This document shows positions 52,301 to 64,000 of a stretch of 64,000 nt of DNA, piece after piece. Made by a program: the position numbers and the translations under genes. Positions within the stretch are counted from its first letter, which is position 1, and every line of letters starts with the position of its first letter. This DNA comes from Sinonovacula constricta. Lineage: Eukaryota > Mollusca > Bivalvia > Cardiida > Solecurtidae. Location: positions 40,022,176 through 40,086,175 of the forward strand of contig CM017567.1 of the NCBI GenBank assembly GCA_007844125.1, given 5' to 3'. Below the pieces are notes generated by a model. That model was not told where the DNA came from and ran no database searches. It worked only from the letters and a program-made list of their open reading frames with translations.

Positions 52301-52469
52301 AGACATCATGTAGTGGTAAGATGAGAGCTTGCTGTTTTGACAAGATATACTGATCTGTTGACAAGGCCGTTCTGAGAAGAAAACATGAAGTTCAATTACA
52401 AACGACAACCGGGGCCTCCATCAAATCTCCCTTTATAATTATTTTTAATCACTAGTTAAAAGGTCTCAA
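49326..52469. other. Gene-poor intergenic DNA before the minisatellites
   Basis: Several frames of 60-122 codons occur without domain signatures or splice-linked partners. At 52240-52380 there are loosely repeated phrases around TTGACAAGACA/TTGACAGGACA. Nothing else is supported. Confidence 0.45.
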
Positions 52470-55400
52470 TCTATTCTAATGTTTACTTTGACCTCTGCTA
52501 TTTCTATCGATGTCCGTGCACGTCGATGTAGCTTGATCTGTTCTAATGTTGACTTTAACCTCTGCTATTTCTATAGATGTCCGTGCACGTCGATGTAGCT
52601 TGATCTGTTCTTATGTCGACTTTGACCTCTGCTATTTCTATCGATGTTCGTGCACGTCGATGTAGCTTGATCTGTTCTAATGTTAACTTTGACCTCTGCT
52701 ATTTCTATCGATGTCCGTGCACGTCGATGTAGCTTGATCTGTTCTTATGTCGACTTTGACCTCTGCTATTTCTATCGATGTCCGTGCACGTCGATGTAGC
52801 TTGATCTGTTCTTATGTCGACTTTGACCTCTGCTATTTCTATCGATGTCCGTGCACGTCGATGTAGCTTGATCTGTTCTAATGTTAACTTTGACCTCTGC
52901 TATTTCTATCGATGTCCGTGCACGTCGATGTAGCTTGATCTGTTCTAAGGTTAACTTTGACCTCTGCTATTTCTATCGATGTTCGTGCACATCGGTGTAG
53001 CTTGATCTTTTCTAATGTTAACTTTGACCTCTGCTATTTCTATAGATGTCCGTGCACGTCGGTGTAGCTTGATCTGTTCGAATGTCGACTTTGACCTCTG
53101 CTATTTCTATCGATGTTCGTGCACGTCGATGTAGCTTGATCTGTTCGAATGTCGACTTTGACTTCTGCTATTTCTATCGATGTTCGTGCACGTCGATGTA
53201 GCTTGATCTGTTCGAATGTCGACTTTGACCTCTGCTATTTCTATCGATGTTCGTGCACGTCGATGTAGCTTGATCTGTTCTAATGTTAACTTTGACCTCT
53301 GCTATTTCTATCAATGTTCGTGCACGTCGATGTAGCTTGATCTGTTATAATGTTAACTTTGACCTCTGCTATTTCTATAGATGTTCCTGCACGTCGATGT
53401 AGCTTGATCTGTTCTAACGTTGACTTTGACCTCTGCTATTTCTATCGATGTTCGTGCACGTCGATGTAGCTTGATCTGTTCTAATGTTGACCTTGACCTC
53501 TGCTATTTCTATCGATGTTCGTGCACGTCGATGTAGCTTAATCTGTTCTTATGTTGACCTTGACCTCTGCTATTTCTATCGATGTTCGTGCACGTCGATG
53601 TAGCTTGATCTGTTCTAATTTTGATTTTGACCTCTGCTATTTCTATCGATGTTCGTGCACGTCGATGTAGCTTGATCTGTTCTAATGTTGACTTTGACCT
53701 CTGCTATTTCTATCGATGTTCGTGCACGTCGATGTAGCTTGATCTGTTCTAATGTTGACTTTGACCTCTGCTATTTCTATCGATGTTCGTGCACGTCGAT
53801 GTAGCTTGATCTGTTCTAATGTTGACCTTGACCTCTGCTATTTCTATCGATGTTCCTGCACGTCGATGTAGCTTGATCTGTTATAATGTTAACTTTGACC
53901 TCTGCTATTTCTATAGATGTTCCTGCACGTCGATGTAGCTTGATCTGTTATAATGTTAACTTTGACCTCTGCTATTTCTATAGATGTTCGTGCAGTCGAT
54001 GTAGCTTGATCTGTTCTAATGTTGACTTTGACCTCTGCTTTTTCTATCGATGTTCGTGCACGTCGATGTAGCTTGATCTGTTCTAATGTCGACCTTGACC
54101 TCTGCTATTTCTATCGATGTTCGTGCACGTCGATGTAGCTTGATCTGTTCTAATGTTGACCTTGACCTCTGCTATTTCTATCGATGTTCGTGCACGTCGA
54201 TGTAGCTTGATCTGTTCTAAGGTCGACTTTGACCTCTGCTATTTCTATCGATGTTCGTGCACGTCGATGTAGCTTGATCTGTTCTAATGTCGACTTTGAC
54301 CTCTGCTATTTCTATCGATGTTCGTGCACGTCGATGTAGCTTGATCTGTTATAATGTTAACTTTGACCTCTGCTATTTCTGTCGATGTTCGTGCACGTCG
54401 ATGTAGCTTGATCTGTTCTAATGTCGACTTTGACCTCTGCTATTTCTATCGATGTTCGTGCACGTCGATGTAGCTTGATCTGTTCTAATGTCGACTTTGA
54501 CCTCTGCTATTTCTATCGATGTTCGTGCACGTCGATGTAGCTTGATCTGTTCTAATGTCGACTTTGACCTCTGCTATTTCTATCGATGTTCGTGCACGTC
54601 GATGTAGCTTGATCTGTTCTAATGTCGATTTTGACCTCTGCTATTTCTATCGATGTTCGTGCACGTCGATGTAGCTTGATCTGTTATAATGTTAACTTTG
54701 ACCTCTGCTATTTCTATCGATGTTCGTGCAGTCGATGTAGCTTGATCTGTTCTAATGTCGACTTTGACCTCTGCTATTTCTATCGATGTTCGTGCACGTC
54801 GATGTAGCTTGATCTGTTATAATGTTAACTTTGACCTCTGCTATTTCTATCTATGTCCGTGCACGTCGATGTAGCTTGATCTGTTATAATGTTAACTTTG
54901 ACCTCTGCTATTTCTATCGATGTTCGTGCACGTCGATGTAGCTTGATCTGTTATAATGTTAACTTTGACCTCTGCTATTTCTATCGATGTCCGTGCACGT
55001 CGATGTAGCTTGGTCTGTTATAATGTTGACTTTGACCTCTGCTATTTCTATAGATGTTCTTGCACGTCGATGTAGCTTGATCTGTTCTAATGTTGACTTT
55101 GACCTCTGCTATTTCTATCGATGTTCGTGCACGTCGATGTAGCTTGATCTGTTCTAATGTTGACTTTGACCTCTGCTATTTCTATCGATGTTCGTGCACG
55201 TCGTTGTAGCGATCTGTTCTAATGTTAACTTTGACCTCTGCTATTTCTATCGATGTTCGTGCACGTCGATGTAGCTTGATCTGTTCTAATGTTAACTTTG
55301 ACCTCTGCTATTTCTATCGATGTTCGTGCACGTCGATGAAGCTTGATCTGTTCTAATGTTGACCTTGACCTCTGCTATTTCTATCGATGTTCGTGCACGT

Positions 55401-56130
55401 CGATGTAGCTTGATCTGTTCTAATGTTGACTTTGACCTCTGCTATTTCTATCGTTGTTCGTGCACGTCGATGTAGCTTGATCTGTTCTAATGTTGACCTT
55501 GACCTCTGCTATTTCTGTCGATGTTCGTGCACGTCGATGTAGCTTGATCTGTTCTAATCTTAACTTTTACCTCTGCTATTTCTATCGATGTTCGTGCACG
55601 TCGATGTAGCTTGATCTGTTCTAATGTTAACTTTGACCTCTTCTATTTCTATTGATGTTCATGCACGTCGTTGTAGCGATCTGTTCTAATGTTAACTTTG
55701 ACCTCTGCTATTTCTATCGATGTTCGTGCACGTCGATGTAGCTTGATCTGTTCTAATGTTAACTTTGACCTCTGCTATTTCTATCGATGTTCGTGCACGT
55801 CGATGTAGCTTGATCTGTTCTAATGTTAACTTTGACCTCTGCTATTTCTATCGATGTTCGTGCACATCAGTGTAGCTTGATCTTTTCTAATGTTAACTTT
55901 GACTTCTGCTATTCCTATAGATGTTCGTGCACGTCGATGTAGCTTGATCTGTTCTAATGTCGACCTTGACCTCTGCTATTTCTATCGATGTTCGTGCACG
56001 TCGATGTAGCTTGATCTGTTCTAATGTTAACTTTGATTTCTGCTATTCCTATCGATGTCCGTGCACGTCGATGTAGCTTGATCTGTTCTAATGTTAACTT
56101 TGACCTCTGCTATTTCTATCGATGTAGCTT
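52470..56130 (+). repeat. 67-bp minisatellite array, about 54 copies
   Basis: The unit runs TCTGTTCTAATGTTGACTTT, GACCTCTGCTATTTCTATCG, ATGTTCGTGCACGTCGATGT, AGCTTGA (67 bases). Copies vary mainly at the GTTGAC/GTTAAC/GTCGAC site, GTTCG/GTCCG, and ATCGAT/ATAGAT. A few copies lack 1-3 bases. The unit holds the palindrome CGTGCACG flanked by TCGAT elements and a TGACCT nuclear-receptor half-site. Because 67 is not a multiple of three, frames rotate and the array is not a repeat protein. Confidence 0.95.
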
Positions 56131-56430
56131 ATTATGGCCTGATAGGAAAACAATTCCTTTAAGAAATACCTCAGATATTTAAATCTTAACTACCACAAGA
56201 CAAAGGCATACTGGGTTAATGAAAAAGTAACAAAAACACAGAGACTAAACATAACACAAAAAAACCCAGCTGGTACCGCGTTGGAACGATCAGTCGGCAA
56301 AACGAAATCGTTATAACCCGTTCAGGAAATTTGATACAATTTAAAATTATTTATTAAGCCAGATTTTTTTTATTCTATTCGGAGTTAACAGATGCTGGAT
56401 ATTATTCTGAACTCTACTTGCTTTCACTTC

Positions 56431-59400
56431 CATGACCACCATCTCTATTGACTATAATGACCGCCATCTCTTTGAGTACGACCTTCATGACCACCATTCC
56501 CATGACTAACACCTCCATGACCACCATCTCCATTGACTATAATGACCGCCATCTCCATTGACTATAATGACCACCATCTCCATTGACTATAATGACAACC
56601 ATCTCTTTGAGTACGACCTCCATGACCACCATCTCCATTGACTATAATGACCGCCATCTCTTTGAGTACGACCTTCATGACCACCATCCCCATGACTAAC
56701 ACCTCCATGACCACCATCTCCATTGACTATTATGACCGCCATCTCCATTGACTATAATGACCACCATCTCCATTGACTATAATGACCGCCATCTTTTTGA
56801 GTACGACCTTCATGACCACCATCCCCATGACTAACACCTCCATGACCACCATCTCCATTGACTATAATGACCGCCATCTCTTTGAGTACGACCTTCATGA
56901 CCACCATCTCCATTGACTATAATGACCGCCATCTCTTTGAGTACGACCTTCATGACCACCATCCCCATGACTAACACTTCCATGACCACCATCTCCATTG
57001 ACTATAATGACCGCCATCTCTTTGAGTACGACCTTCATGACCACCATCCCCATGACTAACACCTCCATGACCACCATCTCCATTGACTATAATGACCGCC
57101 ATCTCTTTGAGTACGACCTTCATGACCACCATCCCCATGACTAACACTTCCATGACCACCATCTCCATTGACTATAATGACCGCCATCTCTTTGAGTACG
57201 ACCTTCATGACCACCATCTCCATTGACTATAATGACCGCCATCTCTTTGAGTACGACCTTCATGACCACCATCTCCATTGACTATAATGACCGCCATCTC
57301 TTTGAGTACGACCTCCATGACCACCATCTCCATTGACTATAATGACCGCCATCTCTTTGAGTACGACCTTCATGACCACCATCTCCATTGACTATAATGA
57401 CCGCCATCTCTTTGAGTACGACCTTCATGACCACCATCTCCATTGACTATAATGACCGCCATCTCTTTGAGTACGACCTCCATGACCACCATCTCCATTG
57501 ACTATAATGACCGACATCTCTTTGAGTACGACCTTCATGACCACCATCCCCATTACTAACACCTCCATGACCACCATCTCCATTGACTATAATGACCGCC
57601 ATCTCTTTGAGTACGACCTTCATGACCACCATCCCCATGACTAACACTTCCATGACCACCATCTCCATTGACTATAATGACCGCCATCTCTTTGAGTACG
57701 ACCTCCATGACCACCATCCCCATGACTAACACTTCCATGACCACCATCTCCATTGACTATAATGACCGCCATCTCTTTGAGTACGACCTTCATGACCACC
57801 ATCTCCGTTGACTATAATGACCGCCATCTCTTTGAGTACGACCTCCATGACCACCATCTCCGTTGACTATAATGACCGCCATCTCTTTGAGTACGACCTC
57901 CATGACCACCATCTCTATTGACTATAATGACCGCCATCTCTTTGAGTACGACCTCCATGACCACCATCCCCATGACTAACACTTCCATGACCACCATCTC
58001 CATTGACTATAATGACCGCCATCTCTTTGAGTACGACCTCCATGACCACCATCTCCATTGACTATCATGACCGCCATCTCTTTGAGTACGACCTTCATGA
58101 CCACCATCTCCATTGACTATATTGACCGCCATCTCTTTGAGTACGACCTCCATGACCACCATCTCCATTGACTATAATGACCGCCATCTCTTTGAGTACG
58201 ACCTCCATGACCACCATCTCCATTGACTATAATGACCGACATCTCTTTGAGTACGACCTTCATGACCACCATCCCCATTACTAACACCTCCATGACCACC
58301 ATCTTCATTGACTATAATGACCGCCATCTCTTTGAGTACGACCTCCATGACCACCATCTCCATTGACTATAATGACCGCCATCTCTTTGAGTACGACCTT
58401 CATGACCACCATCCCCATTACTAACACCTCCATGACCACCATCTTCATTGACTATAATGACCGCCATCTCTTTGAGTACGACCTCCATGACCACCATCTC
58501 CATTGACTATAATGACCGCCATCTCTTTGAGTACGACCTCCATGACCACCATCCCCATGACTAACACTTCCATGACCACCATCTCCATTGACTATAATGA
58601 CCGCCATCTCTCTGAGTACGACCTCCATGACCACCATCCCCATGACTAACACTTCCATGACCACCATCTCCATTGACTATAATGACCGCCATCTCTTTGA
58701 GTACGACCTCCATGACCACCATCTCCATTGACTATAATGACCGCCATCTCTTTGAGTACGACCTCCATGACCACCATCTCCATTGACTATAATGACCGCC
58801 ATCTCTTTGAGTACGACCTCCATGACCACCATCCCCATGACTAACACTTCCATGACCACCATCTCCATTGACTATAATGACCGCCATCTCTTTGAGTACG
58901 ACCTCCATGACCACCATCTCCATTGACTATAATGACCGCCATCTCTTTGAATACGACCTTCATGACCACCATCTCCATTGACTATAATGACCGCCATCTC
59001 TTTGAGTACGACCTCCATGACCACCATCTCCATTGACTATAATGACCGCCATCTCTTTGAGTACGACCTCCATGACCACCATCTCCATTGACTATAATGA
59101 CCGCCATCTCTTTGAGTACGACCTTCATGACCACCATCTCCATTGACTATAATGACCGCCATCTCTTTGAGTACGACCTTCATGACCACCATCTCCATTG
59201 ACTATAATGACCGCCATCTCTTTGAGTACGACCTCCATGACCACCATCTCCATTGACTATAATGACCGACATCTCTTTGAGTACGACCTTCATGACCACC
59301 ATCCCCATTACTAACACCTCCATGACCACCATCTCCATTGACTATAATGACCGCCATCTCTTTGAGTACGACCTCCATGACCACCATCTCCATTGACTAT

Positions 59401-62400
59401 AATGACCGCCATCTCTTTGAATACGACCTTCATGACCACCATCTCCATTGACTATAATGACCGCCATCTCTTTGAGTACGACCTCCATGACCACCATCTC
59501 CATTGACTATAATGACCGCCATCTCTTTGAGTACGACCTCCATGACCACCATCTCCATTGACTATAATGACCGCCATCTCTTTGAGTACGACCTCCATGA
59601 CCACCATCTCCATTGACTATAATGACCGCCATCTCTTTGAATACGACCTTCATGACCACCATCTCCATTGACTATAATGACCGCCATCTCTTTGAGTACG
59701 ACCTCCATGACCACCATCTCCATTGACTATAATGACCGCCATCTCTTTGAGTACGACCTCCATGACCACCATCTCCATTGACTATAATGACCGCCATCTC
59801 TTTGAGTACGACCTTCATGACCACCATCTCCATTGACTATAATGACCGCCATCTCTTTGAGTACGACCTTCATGACCACCATCTCCATTGACTATAATGA
59901 CCGCCATCTCTTTGAGTACGACCTCCATGACCACCATCTCCATTGACTATAATGACCGACATCTCTTTGAGTACGACCTTCATGACCACCATCCCCATTA
60001 CTAACACCTCCATGACCACCATCTCCATTGACTATAATGACCGCCATCTCTTTGAGTACGACCTTCATGACCACCATCCCCATGACTAACACTTCCATGA
60101 CCACCATCTCCATTGACTATAATGACCGCCATCTCTTTGAGTACGACCTCCATGACCACCATCCCCATGACTAACACTTCCATGACCACCATCTCCATTG
60201 ACTATAATGACCGCCATCTCTTTGAGTACGACCTTCATGACCACCATCTCCGTTGACTATAATGACCGCCATCTCTTTGAGTACGACCTCCATGACCACC
60301 ATCTCCGTTGACTATAATGACCGCCATCTCTTTGAGTACGACCTCCATGACCACCATCTCTATTGACTATAATGACCGCCATCTCTTTGAGTACGACCTC
60401 CATGACCACCATCCCCATGACTAACACTTCCATGACCACCATCTCCATTGACTATAATGACCGCCATCTCTTTGAGTACGACCTCCATGACCACCATCTC
60501 CATTGACTATCATGACCGCCATCTCTTTGAGTACGACCTTCATGACCACCATCTCCATTGACTATATTGACCGCCATCTCTTTGAGTACGACCTCCATGA
60601 CCACCATCTCCATTGACTATAATGACCGCCATCTCTTTGAGTACGACCTCCATGACCACCATCTCCATTGACTATAATGACCGACATCTCTTTGAGTACG
60701 ACCTTCATGACCACCATCCCCATTACTAACACCTCCATGACCACCATCTTCATTGACTATAATGACCGCCATCTCTTTGAGTACGACCTCCATGACCACC
60801 ATCTCCATTGACTATAATGACCGCCATCTCTTTGAGTACGACCTTCATGACCACCATCCCCATTACTAACACCTCCATGACCACCATCTTCATTGACTAT
60901 AATGACCGCCATCTCTTTGAGTACGACCTCCATGACCACCATCTCCATTGACTATAATGACCGCCATCTCTTTGAGTACGACCTTCATGACCACCATCTC
61001 CATTGACTATAATGACCGCCATCTCTTTGAGTACGACCTTCATGACCACCATCTCCATTGACTATAATGACCGCCATCTCTTTGAGTACGACCTCCATGA
61101 CCACCATCCCCATGACTAACACTTCCATGACCACCATCTCCATTGACTATAATGACCGCCATCTCTCTGAGTACGACCTCCATGACCACCATCCCCATGA
61201 CTAACACTTCCATGACCACCATCTCCATTGACTATAATGACCGCCATCTCTTTGAGTACGACCTCCATGACCACCATCTCCATTGACTATAATGACCGCC
61301 ATCTCTTTGAGTACGACCTCCATGACCACCATCTCCATTGACTATAATGACCGCCATCTCTTTGAGTACGACCTCCATGACCACCATCCCCATGACTAAC
61401 ACTTCCATGACCACCATCTCCATTGACTATAATGACCGCCATCTCTTTGAGTACGACCTCCATGACCACCATCTCCATTGACTATAATGACCGCCATCTC
61501 TTTGAGTACGACCTTCATGACCACCATCTCCATTGACTATAATGACCGCCATCTCTTTGAGTACGACCTCCATGACCACCATCTCCATTGACTATAATGA
61601 CCGCCATCTCTTTGAGTACGACCTCCATGACCACCATCCCCATGACTAACACTTCCCTGACCACCATCTCCATTGACTATAATGACCGCCATCTCTTTTA
61701 GTACGACCTCCATGACCACCATCTCCATTGACTATAATGACCGCCATCTCTTTGAGTACGACCTCCATGACCACCATCTCCATTGACTATAATGACCGCC
61801 ATCTCTTTGAGTACGACCTCCATGACCACCATCCCCATGACTAACACTTCCATGACCACCATCTCCATTGACTATAATGACCGCCATCTCTTTGAGTACG
61901 ACCTCCATGACCACCATCTCCATTGACTATAATGACCGCCATCTCTTTGAGTACGACCTTCATGACCACCATCTCCATTGACTATAATGACCGCCATCTC
62001 TTTGAGTACGACCTCCATGACCACCATCTCCATTGACTATAATGACCGCCATCTCTTTGAGTACGACCTCCATGACCACCATCCCCATGACTAACATTTC
62101 CATGACCACCATCTCCATTGACTATAATGACCGCCATCTCTCTGAGTACGACCTCCATGACCACCATCCCCATGACTAACATTTCCATGACCACCATCTC
62201 CATTGACTATAATGACCGCCATCTCTTTGAGTACGACCTCCATGACCACCATCCCCATGACTAACATTTCCATGACCACCATCTCCATTGACTATAATGA
62301 CCGCCATCTCTTTGAGTACGACCTCCATGACCACCATCCCCATGACTAACATTTCCATGACCACCATCTCCATTGACTATAATGACCGCCATCTCTTTGA

Positions 62401-63717
62401 GTACGACCTCCATGACCACCATCCCCATGACTAACATTTCCATGACCACCATCTCCATTGACTATAATGACCGCCATCTCTTTGAGTACGACCTCCATGA
62501 CCACCATCCCCATGACTAACATTTCCATGACCACCATCTCCATTGACTATAATGACCGCCATCTCTCTGAGTACGACCTCCATGACCACCATCTCCATTG
62601 ACTATAATGACCGCCATCTCTTTGAGTACGACCTCCATGACCACCATCTCCATTGACTATAATGACCGCCATCTCTCTGAGTACGACCTCCATGACCACC
62701 ATCCCCATGACTAACATTTCCATGACCACCATCTCCATTGACTATAATGACCGCCATCTCTCTGAGTACGACCTCCATGACCACCATCTCCATTGACTAT
62801 AATGACCGCCATCTCTTTGAGTACGACCTCCATGACCACCATCCCCATGACTAACACTTCCATGACCACCATCTCCATTGACTATAATGACCGCCATCTC
62901 TCTGAGTACGACCTCCATGACCACCATCTCCATTGACTATAATGACCGCCATCTCTTTGAGTACGACCTCCATGACCACCATCTCCATTGACTATAATGA
63001 CCGCCATCTCTTTGAGTACGACCTCCATGACCACCATCCCCATGACTAACACTTCCATGACCACCATCTCCATTGACTATAATGACCGCCATCTCTTTGA
63101 GTACGACCTCCATGACCACCATCTCCATTGACTATAATGACCGCCATCTCTTTGAGTACGACCTTCATGACCACCATCTCCATTGACTATAATGACCGCC
63201 ATCTCTTTGAGTACGACCTCCATGACCACCATCTCCATTGACTATAATGACCGCCATCTCTTTGAGTACGACCTCCATGACCACCATCTCCATTGACTAT
63301 AATGACCGCCATCTCTTTGAGTACGACCTCCATGACCACCATCCCCATGACTAACATTTCCATGACCACCATCTCCATTGACTATAATGACCGCCATCTC
63401 TTTGAGTACGACCTCCATGACCACCATCTCCATGACTAACACCTCCATGACCACCATCTCCATTGACTATAATGACCGCCATCTCTTTGAGTACGACCTT
63501 CATGACCACCATCCCCATGACTAACATTTCCATGACCACCATCTCCATTGACTATAATGACCGCCATCTCTTTGAGTACGACCTTCATGACCACCATCTC
63601 CATGACTAACACCTCCATGACCACCATCTCCATGACCACCACCTCCATGACTACCATCTCCATGACCACCATCTTTATGACAACCACCTTCATGACAACC
63701 ATCTCCATGACCACCAT
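56431..63717 (+). repeat. 55/85-bp composite minisatellite array
   Basis: The basic 55-base unit is CATGACCACCATCTCCATTG, ACTATAATGACCGCCATCTC, TTTGAGTACGACCTC. At irregular intervals a 30-base module (CATGACCACCATCCCCATGA, CTAACACTTC) is added, giving 85. Sub-types are marked by CTTC/CTCC, GACCGCC/GACCGAC, and ACACTTC/ACATTTC. ACATTTC dominates at 62090-62720. The many minus-strand frames of 62-73 codons (MEMVVMEV...) come from the repeat. Both unit lengths leave a remainder of one base in codons, so no long protein is encoded. A block near 57270-58528 recurs at 59715-60973. Confidence 0.95.
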
Positions 63718-63751
63718 CTCATGGACATGGTGGTCATGGAGATGGTGGTCA
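63693..63751. repeat. Inverted terminal unit closing the minisatellite
   Basis: The left arm 63693-63717 and right arm 63727-63751 are 25-base inverted copies with one mismatch around a 9-base loop. The last satellite phrase therefore switches strand (ATGGTGGTCATGGAGATGG) where the array meets unique DNA. Confidence 0.85.
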
Positions 63752-64000
63752 CTGAAAGCCCTATATAAACATGTTTAAATTTCATGTTCGGATTCAAAAG
63801 GACAAATTTATCATATTGACAAAGAATGAAAGTGAAAAATTAAGATTTTCCAAAAATAAATAAATAAAAAATAACACATTGTAATTATTGATATTGATTA
63901 ATGTTGTTACAAAGATGAGGTAAATTTAATATTAATTTAATAGGGATGTACAATTATTTCAGAAGTAGAAAAACTAATCCTGATTTATGTTTTTATTACG
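63752..64000. other. AT-rich flank
   Basis: Unique AT-rich sequence to the window edge. No feature is seen. Confidence 0.5.

Noticed and set aside
53886..54807. 61-codon frames with repeated Cys/Arg-rich text
   Set aside because: They are translations of the 67-bp satellite, which is not a multiple of three.
52470..63717. CRISPR array
   Set aside because: There are no unique spacers. The arrays are head-to-tail satellites in a eukaryotic context.
56431..63778. Many 62-93-codon frames (MEMVVMEV... and MTTISMTT...)
   Set aside because: They are translations of the minisatellite. Unit lengths of 55 and 85 rotate the frame and bring stops, so no long repeat protein exists.

Overview
The window looks like nuclear DNA from an animal, most likely a bivalve or other mollusc. 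This is inferred from AT-rich sequence, GT-AG introns, many dispersed tRNA-derived SINEs and MITE-like elements, microsatellites and long minisatellites. No bacterial, organellar or viral gene is visible.

The only protein-coding gene I can support is the peroxisomal bifunctional enzyme EHHADH (L-bifunctional protein: enoyl-CoA hydratase plus 3-hydroxyacyl-CoA dehydrogenase). It is present as two tandem copies on the + strand. Copy 1 (4742-24369) can be followed through 18 phase-compatible exons to an intact 720-residue protein. It has both hydratase glutamates (E103, E123), a GxGxxG NAD motif, the dehydrogenase His/Glu pair (H433, E445) and a C-terminal SKL peroxisome signal. Copy 2 (26063-38982) has the same 18-exon layout, and 16 of 18 exons have identical lengths. 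However, its exon 4 donor is AT instead of GT, and 138 coding bases are missing from exons 14 and 15. It is probably a decaying or functionally altered paralogue. The 3' exons 16 and 18 are almost identical between copies while the 5' exons have diverged, which suggests gene conversion.

Layout: 1-4741, upstream region with a SINE head, a MITE and a CRE-like cluster. 4742-24369, copy 1, whose introns hold two SINE families, a TTAA-flanked MITE, a deleted piggyBac-like element and a truncated second exon 11. 24370-26062, short intergenic region with a foldback repeat and the copy 2 upstream region. 26063-38982, copy 2, with a TTAA-flanked MITE in intron 1. 38983-52469, gene-poor repeat-rich DNA, including a perfect 30-bp-arm palindrome flanked by 9-bp direct repeats. 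52470-56130, about 54 copies of a 67-bp minisatellite. 56431-63717, a 55/85-bp composite minisatellite with a 2.4-kb higher-order duplication, ending in an inverted unit. 63752-64000, unremarkable AT-rich DNA.

All exon boundaries were read by eye from splice motifs, reading phase and comparison of the two copies. No transcript data or search was available. No clearly new multi-gene system was found. The most interesting points are the truncated alternative exon 11, the copy 2 lesions, the nuclear-receptor-like motifs in the 67-bp satellite, and the palindromic insertion.
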